DNA of 64,000 nucleotides from Anisodus tanguticus. Its lineage: Eukaryota; Streptophyta; Magnoliopsida; Solanales; Solanaceae. Below the pieces are notes generated by a model. It saw nothing but the letters and a program-made list of their open reading frames with translations. It was not told where the DNA came from and did not search any database. The stretch is from assembly GCA_034509755.1 (NCBI GenBank), contig CM067559.1, positions 37,158,032 through 37,222,031 on the forward strand. The letters are read 5' to 3'. Made by a program: the position numbers and the translations under genes. Positions 56,593 to 64,000 of this stretch are shown here, piece by piece (position 1 is the first letter of the stretch; every line of letters starts with the position of its first letter).

Positions 56593-58270
56593 TTAGGTCA
56601 ACATGAGGTCGTTTCCCCCAAGGTGAGGACGGAGGCAAACACGAACTTCATGTTCTTCAGGCCCTTCACAAAGTTTTGGCACCAACATCTCGAGCACAGT
56701 CCCCGATTCATCATAATATGCTTCAATTTTAGCATCTTCAGGAATTCTGGTTGACAGAGGAATTTCCCTGACAAACTCCCCCGGAGGGCAGTGTTCTGAG
56801 GACGAATCGTCAAGCTTGAAAGTTCGATTCTGTCTGTTGATGAATGGCATCCGAGATGTGCTCAAACAAGACACCTTTATTATCCCGTGTGTGAGCGTGT
56901 TCCGCCAGGAAACTTTCACCCCTTGAAGATCTACGAATGACAAACTGAGTACGACTAAGTAACCTTGTTCGTCTTCATATATGCTTTTTGCAGCTGTGAC
57001 AGGTCCGTAGACATCCCTCATCACCCCACTAAAATCATGCAACCAATGCGGTTCAGTCGGGTGAATTTCAAGATCCGGAGTTTGATAGGAAGGAGGATTT
57101 ACTTGCAGGTAACACTCGTCTTCATTATTTCCATGAGGGAAGAAATTCTTTTTCCTTTTGCCATTGGCTGCAGGTAGTAGATCCATCGCGTCCCCGTCGC
57201 TGTGATTAGATGGCTGAGTTAACAAATTAAGCGCTGATCCATTAGCCAGTTTCTTCAGGTTGGAATGCGGATTACTCTTAATCGGCGGGATCGGTCTCTC
57301 AAGCTCAAACTCGGTGTTGGGGACGTTTCTCCACGAACTGTAATCGCTTGCTTCGTGTGGGATAGTGAAGTTGAGTTCCTTACCTGTGAGTAGAGGTAGC
57401 AAAATTAGCACATGAAAACATGAACCCAACAACCCGCCCATTTATTAGCTCAGCCCATCAAAAAGTTTGGTTGATATGAAGGCCAAATTGACCTATGAGA
57501 AATCTTGTCAAAATATTTACAAAAAGTCATTTTTTCTATTTGATATGTTATATAAAGGCATAATAAGACGTACCTGTGAGTTCCATCCATCTTTTGCGCT
57601 CCTCTTCATCAAGAACCATGAGACTCGGAGATGGAACGACCTCGATCCCGTGAATACACTGAGGATTTGATAGGCCCCGATAGTGCTTCCTCTGCATTCT
57701 ATGAGATCGAACGAAACCCTTGTCAGCACTAAAGGGAAACAGACGCTCCCCTTGACGAGAATGTCCGTTCATGTAACTCCGTAGCTGCATCTTACCCAGT
57801 GCATTCTCGGGCCTTTCCTTGAAAACCCACATATATAAATTCTCCATATCATGCTGAACCATGAATACATCAAGATGGAGATCGGACTTATCAAATCCGG
57901 AATATCCATTACTATCCCGTACCATCTTTGCCTTGGATTTCTCATTTAAAACAGGCTTAAAATAAAAGCTAAAGAAAACCCAAGCACCCCAAATACTATC
58001 CAAGCGTTTCGCACATTTCCTTCCAACTTTAGGCACAGTTAGAGAACTTTCAGTCTCGTATACTTGGGTTCCAAGACCAACATCAAGAATATCACAGTGT
58101 TCCGAGTTCCATGGCTGCGGAGGAGGGCTACGCTCAGCTGATAAAGGCAAATTAATGTCAGGAGGACAAGTTATGACTACTTGTCGATTCATCTCAAGGT
58201 CTAATTCATCATGTGAAGAAGAGGCACTCGAATCCATTGACAAACGGGTCGAAGGGTGATGATTCTCCAT
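56593..58270 (-). CDS. HSP20-like-domain protein, plant-conserved, 495 residues
   Basis: Two exons on the minus strand: 58270-57574 and 57383-56593, with a 190-bp GT-AG intron (57573-57384) that splits a Gly codon (ELTG|KELNF). The ATG at 58270 gives MENHHPSTRLS; an upstream in-frame ATG at 58375 would add 35 residues, but MENHHPST matches my memory of relatives. The conserved N-terminal half carries VGRKCAKRLDSIWGAW (about 100-120) and a long block to KRKHYRGLSNPQC-like sequence. Basic KRKK at 308-311 suggests nuclear entry. Residues ~351-470 resemble an alpha-crystallin/HSP20 beta-sandwich, which is why relatives are annotated as HSP20-like chaperones. The C-terminus is EVRVCLRPHLGGNDLMLT. 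Function is not established; no frameshifts seen. Confidence 0.88.
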
Positions 58271-59259
58271 CGACAGTACAGATCTCTCAATTCCTTTTCT
58301 TGGGGGGAGACAAGTTTTACTAGGAATTGGGACAATTGCTAATGACAACTTCAATATTAACAAACAAAACAACAATTCGACGAAAAAGACTTAATTTTAC
58401 AAACACACCTATATCAAAACCCTAAAATTAACAAACCCCAGATTGGGAAAAACCAAATATCAGCAAATACTATAACCCCAAGTCAAGACAAAATGAATAT
58501 GGAATTTTGTGGAGCAAAGGGGAAACCAAGATTCACAAAGCCCTAAATTATAATGCAACAAAAGAATGAGATTGCTAGGAACTGCAATAGAAAAAAAAAG
58601 ATGCAGAAATGAATAAATCACTATTTATATATACTACCCAAATCCAAGAAATCAACCCTGTAAAGTGCATAGGCTTTAGGACATATAAAAATTGAATCTT
58701 TATCACTAACTATGGAAATTATATACTAGTACAAAAAAAAGATTCTTTTTTAATAATATAAACTGTAAATATAGTGGAGGGGGTGAGGTAATATTACCAA
58801 TCAATGAAGCCAAAGCCCAAGAAAAGGACCAAATCGGAAGTAAGGGAAATCAATGGACCTAATTAGCAATCCCATTTATTATCTCTTTAGTTTTCTGACT
58901 TAGTCGTCCTTGTCTTGGTTAAGAATTCGTCATACATACAACACACACAGAGGGGCTATAAGGAGATAGATATAGAGAGAGAAAAAGAGATGGGGTTTTA
59001 GAGAGGGAAAGGAATGGAGAAGGCGAAAGATGTGTGGGGGCGGAGGTATAGGGGGTTGCTCTGTGGGGGACACATTTGTTGGTTTCTGCTGAGATGACAC
59101 CGATAAATCAAGAATCGTCACCGTTCGCCAACCGTGTTTCCCTAAGACTTATTTTTAAATATAATAAATATACAATTTAAATAAAAAATAATTAAATATT
59201 AAAAAAAAGTACAAATTCAAAAAATAAAGTTATTATTTTATAGGAAAATGAGATATTTA
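58271..59259 (-). promoter_or_regulatory. Upstream region of the HSP20-like gene
   Basis: On the coding strand a CT-rich patch lies at about 59005-58940 (CTCTTTTTCTCTCTCTATAT), typical near plant transcription starts, followed by the leader. A spliced 5' untranslated exon is possible (TTCCTAG near 58318) but not proven. No clear TATA box is assigned. Confidence 0.4.
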
Positions 59260-59810
59260 TGTTCGTTTGTGATGGTGGAGATGGTTTGTTGTGATGGTGG
59301 TGGTGATAGTTGGTGCAAGTGGCTAATAGTTTTCAATCGTGATGGTGATAGTTGTGATGGTGGAGGTGGTTAGTGTTATAGTGACTGACGCGATTGGTAG
59401 TGGTAATGGTGGTTGTGATGGTAGAGTTGGTTGATATTAGTAGTTGATGGTGTAGGTGGTGGTGGTTGAAGAGTGTGATGGTTGACAGTGGTGTTGGTGG
59501 TAATTGGCTACGATGATACTTGTGAAAGTGAAGGTGGTTGGTAGTACGGATTGGCCGCAATGGTGGTAGTGATGGTGGAGGTGGCGACGGTGGTGTTGGT
59601 GGCATGAATATAATTATAATGATGGACGTGATAAGTGTGATAGCGACTAACAGTAGTGATTGGTAAATGTGGTGGTCGCCAGTAGTGATTATGATGACAA
59701 AGGTGGTTGGCGGTAGCGGCTGGCAACGATAGTGTTGTTGTTGTGATGCAGAGGTAGTTAGTGATGGTGACCGGTAATTGTGGACATAGTGGTGGTGAAA
59801 ATATCCACAC
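59260..59810. repeat. GTG/GAT-rich degenerate low-complexity block
   Basis: The plus strand is built of GTGGTGGT, GTGATGGT and GTTGGTG words for over 500 bp and has very few C residues. Frames on the minus strand give histidine/threonine-rich strings and are not genes. Confidence 0.85.
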
Positions 59811-61949
59811 TAAAATATCTCTTAATGTTATTAAGCTTTGTTCCAAATCTTAATAATTATGACATATTCAGAACAAACCAACTAAATACATAAATGTTAA
59901 TGTAAATAATGACATCTAATGATTTAATGTCTAAATTATTAAAATTAGACCTCTATTAAATGCGAATAAATGAGGTTCTTAATTGCACTTGTAATATTCA
60001 ATCAGACCTATGCCAATCATACTTTATGTAATATTAATCTTTCATATTATATTATATTATATATTTTTTAAAATAATATTTTATTATAGTAATTAAAAGA
60101 TATCGAATCAAATTATGTTGTTATAGAAAAGGTTGAACTACACCAAACCAAATAAATATCCTATAATATAAGAGTATATATATATATATATATATTAAGA
60201 ATTTTAATTGCTAAATTAAAATTACTTGGTTTGATAAGAATATCAAATGCAAGTAATATTTACCATTTCATATTACGTTAGTTGATTTCTAGTATTTGTC
60301 TTTAATCCTAACAGAGCTCAATCAAGAAGAACATACATTAATTTTAAACAATAGTAAACTTATTGATAACACGTGTAAGTTATCCGATTTATGTTGGAGA
60401 TGCATTAACATTAGATAAATACAAGGCAATTTGTTAGCGATAATCATTTGAGTGATCCTAAACTATAATGAAGGGTTTAAATACAGTGGAGGAACAACAT
60501 TATACATTTTTTTTTTACTTTTTCCTAAAGATAGGTTTGGTCAATTAGTTGGTCAAGTGTAAATGATTTTTTTTTTTTGGATTTTCTGATAAATAAAAAG
60601 AATTTATTCACGCTCATATTTATGCTAAATTATGTTTATTTATTATTAAGTATTGATTTAACATGAAACACACAGTATTAATTATTTATGATCTGATAAA
60701 ATTTATGTAAAAGAACACAAAAGTATCATACTTTAATTAGTTTGATATAAATATTAAATACTACAAGTACTTTTTAGAAGTCAAATGGATATATGCTTAG
60801 TGCTTGGAACGTTTGTACTTGAGTACTAAGAGCGTGGATAAATACTATACTCAACTACTAACTTCTCTTTTCATCAACTGAATTCTTTTATGTCTATTAC
60901 TTCAAGTCCAAATTGGATTAGTTAGCATATCATCATATTATATTAAAAGTGGAAAGCTTCTGCCTTTAAAGTTGGACTATCATTTTATTCCGGTAATAAA
61001 TCAAAATATAATAAAACATTTAAGTAAATATTAAATAGTAACATTTTAATTATCTCAAATTGCATAGTTAATGAGAATGTAGCTGCTTGGATTTCCCCAT
61101 TTACTGCAACTTCATCATTCATTTGTATTGATTTCATCTTCATTACTTTAACAATAAAAACATATGACTTATCATTCATCATCTTTTTCATGGCAAATGC
61201 AAGGCTTAATGTCACAGTACGATTGTAACTGCAATTGCAAAGTATTCTAATAATTCTCCAGCCTCTCCTGCAGCCAGTGGGATCCCTCTGTCAGTTTACG
61301 GCTATACATAATGAAGTTGCTATTAAATTGTAAAGTATGGCTGTGAATGTGCCAATTAATCATAATTCATTATTTTCCCCTTCTAAGCTAAAGAGTCCAT
61401 ATTTAGAAAACTTTTGATTTTTCTTTATACTCCATTACTCCTTAATTTAATTTCTCATATTTGCTATTTGGCTTTTCATTTTCCTATATGCTTTTGAAAT
61501 GAACATGTTATATACTTTTTCACTTATAAATAGAGTGCTTTCCAAAGTCATCTCATATCATTTATCCTTTTCAAATCCTTCCAGTTCCCTGAACTCGACC
61601 AAATTGCTACAAGGTGAAGTTGATGGGACACAGAAAGAGAATGGTATTAATTTGGAATCATTTTAGGATTTTAGAGTCTTAATTTTTCTATTGCAGAAGT
61701 TAGAAGACAAGTATTTTCATTCTCTTTTCATTATTTGTAAGTGTTGAAAGTTAGTTTCTTTATTTTTTATCTAATTCTATGTAATATGAAATTAACAAGA
61801 ATATGAAATTCATATTTTCTATACAGTTGATCTTATTACGAGATAACTAATCATGACATCATATGAACTTGGTCTATTATACAATCATCTCCCTTTCTTT
61901 ATTTACTTCTGTTTTAAGAAATGTGGTCATGGGTCACTTTCACAGATTA
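59811..61949. other. AT-rich intergenic DNA
   Basis: Contains a (TA)n run at about 60175-60196 and poly-T tracts near 60509 and 60569. No protein motif was found on either strand; the minus frame at 61215-60985 has no recognised domain. Confidence 0.6.
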
Positions 61950-62156
61950 TGTATAAGATTGGAATAATTTTCTTTCGAGATTCCTTTCATTAATCACAAT
62001 ATATATAGTTATAGAGGTTGATTTATAATACAATAAGAATCTTAACTTACCTTAAATGGTTGATTCCTAATATAATAAAAATCCTAAGTTACCTTAAATA
62101 TACATCTATCATAATTACAAAATATACTGTGAATATTCGGAGAATATTCGCTAACA
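61950..62156 (-). repeat. Copia E 3' LTR (~207 bp)
   Basis: The minus strand starts TGTTAGCGAATATTC at 62156, right after the polypurine GAGGGGGAG. It ends near CTTATACA (61950). Internal ATTRWAAAT/CAACC words are partly duplicated. The left limit is inferred, since the partner LTR lies beyond the window. Confidence 0.6.
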
Positions 62157-63640
62157 CTCCCCCTCAGTCGGAGCGGGAGGAGTCCGAACGCTAAGGCTGG
62201 ATCGGAAGTCGGTGAAGAATTGTTTCGGTAGTCCCTTTGTGAAAATGTCTGCATACTGATAGGAGGAAGGCACGTGTAATATTTTGACCTGACCAATGAC
62301 AACCTTCTCTCGCACAAAGTGAATAACCATCTCAATATGCTTAGTCCGCTGATGTTGGACCAGATTGTGAGACATATAGATGGCAGATATGTTGTCACAA
62401 TAGACTATAGACGTCTTTCGTAGTGGACACTGGAGCTCCAAAAGAAGATTTCGGAGCCAACAGACCTCAGCAACAACATTAGCAACTCCGCGATATTCTG
62501 CTTCAGCACTCGAACGGGATAGCGTGGCCTGCTGCTTGGCGGACCATGAAATAAGATTATCCCCAAGAAATACACAATAGCCTGAGGTGGAGCGACGTGT
62601 GTCGAGGCATCCTGCCCAATCTTCATCCTTAGGAGAGTAACTTGGTTGGGGTAGAGATGTAGTCCAAAGTCCAGTGTGCCCTTAACGTATCTGATAATAC
62701 GTTTGAGGGAGGCAAAATGGAACTCTCGAGGGTCGTGCATAAACAGACACACCTGCTGAACGGCATATGCAATATCAGGCCTAGTGAATGTAAGATACTG
62801 AAGGGCACCTGCAAGACTCCGATATAGAGTGGGATCAGAAACTGGCGCACCGTCATTGACACCGAGCTTGGATTTCGAGTCAACCATAGTTGTCATAATT
62901 TTACAATTTGCCATCTTAGCCTTATACAATATCTCTTCTGCATATTTACGCTGACACAAAAACATAGTAGCTGCAGATCTGGTCACTGATATACCCAAAA
63001 AATAACTCAGCTTGCCAAATCAGTCATAACAAATTTAGTTTTGAGTAGAGCAATGATTTCATTCTTCAAACCATCAGATGAGGCAGTAAGAACAATGTCA
63101 TCCACATATAATAGCAAATACGCAGTGTGCTACCTCGATGAAAAGTGAAGAGAGAGTTATCACACCTGCTACATATAAAACCGATCTGCATAAGATACCT
63201 GGCAAAACGATCATACCAAGCGCGGGGTGCCTGTTTCAAGCCATACAATGACTTCCTGAGACGACATACAAACTGCGAAACTGCCGGATGAACAAAGTCA
63301 GGGGCTGATGCATGTACACAGTTTCTTTCAAATCCCCATGAAGAAATGCATTCTTAACATCAAGATGATGAATCGGCCAATGCATGCCCATAGCAATACT
63401 GAGAACAATCCAAATAGTGGCCGGTTTAACAATCAGACTGAATGTCTCACCACAATCAATACCCTCCTGCTGATTAGTGCCATTGACAACTAGTCTTGCC
63501 TTATGCCGCTACAAGTCACCACTGTCTCTGAACTTGTGATGAAATAGCCACATACACCGGATAACATTCACACCGTCTGGTCTAGGTACCAAATACCAAG
63601 TGTTTTGCTTGGTTAAAGCATTAAGCTCCTCGCACATGGC
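62157..63640 (-). pseudogene. Copia E reverse transcriptase and RNase H
   Basis: RNase H end (62441-62151): VYCDNISAIYMSHN, QHQRTKHIEM, SYQYADIFTKGLPK. The RT/RNase H middle (62998-62405) has FLCQRKYAEEILYKAKM and LTFTRPDIAYAVQQVCLFMHD. The catalytic block near 63110-63080 (frame of YVDD and LTASSD) is out of register with the upstream LKQAPRAWYDRFARY frame (63248-63066). Further N-terminal RT lies at 63250-63600. At least two frameshifts. Closely related to copia D. Confidence 0.9.
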
Positions 63641-64000
63641 CGCATTTCAATTAGGGTCCAGTTTGGCTAGTTTTGGATTTTTTGGAATGGGTGATAATGT
63701 TTGTGTGGAGAGGTTGAAGTGAACCTTGGGTTTGAAGATCCCATGTTGTGCACGAGTCTCCATGCGATGGGTAGGAAGCAATGGGAGGTCTGGACTGGGA
63801 GACTGCAGGCTTACGGGTTCTGGAGGCAGCAGTGCTGCGGGGGGGAGGGGACAGGAGACACGGCTGGAGGCAGCAAGGGTATTGGTAGGGTGTTCGACCG
63901 AGAGCATGGAGTTGTTTGGTTGGTGCCGGACAGTGGTGGGGACGGGGCTGTATGCTCTGTCAGAACAGTGGGTTGCTGGTGGTACAGAGATTGGATAGCC
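63641..64000 (-). pseudogene. Copia E linker before RT
   Basis: Proline/serine-rich frame (63907-63647) with HRMETRAQHGIFKPKVHF near 63775-63720, the passage also present in copia B, then PKLAKLDPN. The integrase would lie beyond base 64000. Confidence 0.8.

Noticed and set aside
59333..59846. Histidine/threonine-rich frames on the minus strand
   Set aside because: Pure translation of the GTG-rich low-complexity block.
60929..60960. Possible Helitron start (TATTAAAAGTGG-like)
   Set aside because: No CTAG end with hairpin was found and no helicase sequence.
1..64000. tRNA, rRNA or CRISPR loci
   Set aside because: No cloverleaf, rRNA core sequence or regularly spaced direct repeats were seen by eye; a tRNA scan would be decisive.

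Overview
This is plant nuclear DNA, most likely from a nightshade (Solanaceae) or a close relative. The evidence is a one-intron cytosolic HSC70 gene, AT-rich intergenic DNA, plastid-derived pseudogenes, and nested Ty1/copia, Ty3/gypsy, LINE, hAT and Harbinger-like elements of types I associate with Solanaceae. The family assignment rests on remembered repeat types and is an inference. I found no prokaryotic features, CRISPR array, rRNA or tRNA gene.

Layout. 1-0.5 kb: tail and LTR of a copia element. 2.7-9.75 kb: a complete but coding-dead copia element (A) with 1.47 and 1.49 kb LTRs and a 5-bp target duplication. 12.8-13.3 kb: a 223-bp tandem duplication. 13.65-15.62 and 24.23-24.84 kb: copia element B, split by an 8.6 kb minus-strand gypsy element (F; LTRs, PBS, PPT, TSD GCAAC). 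F keeps gag and protease, has lost nearly all of RT, RNase H and integrase, and carries a plant-specific transposon ORF instead. 24.84-27.57 kb: the 3' half of an A-type copia fused to B in mid-RT. 27.57-28.54 kb: a LINE tail. 29.07-39.73 kb: copia C, whose RT is interrupted by two solo LTRs (2.1 kb Tekay/Del-like, TSD AAAGA; 4.2 kb Ogre/TAT-like, TSD AGGAT). Removing both, with one copy of each TSD, rejoins the reading frame.

40.96-41.59 kb: a RING-H2 gene, frameshifted and cut at its 5' end by inverted copia LTR fragments. 42.0-45.5 kb: two copia fragments joined head to head. 47.5-48.1 kb: nuclear plastid DNA combining psbA and petN fragments, which are far apart in plastid genomes. 48.3-50.4 kb: a Harbinger-like element containing a hAT element that probably contains a MITE. 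50.74-54.28 kb: an intact cytosolic HSC70 gene with heat-shock element and TATA box. 55.0-55.8 kb: a second hAT of the same family in opposite orientation. 56.6-58.3 kb: an intact two-exon gene for an HSP20-like-domain nuclear protein, minus strand. 59.3-59.8 kb: a GTG-rich low-complexity block. 62-64 kb: the 3' part of another minus-strand copia (E).

Only two genes look functional, HSC70 and the HSP20-like-domain gene; they point in opposite directions with their 3' ends facing each other around a hAT insertion. I see no clearly new biological system. The best leads are the gypsy derivative F with its recurring GAGCCGCG motif, the 80-bp foldback inside copia C, the composite plastid insertion, and block-wise CAG/CTG-to-CG differences between the LTRs of element A, which may be a sequencing artefact.
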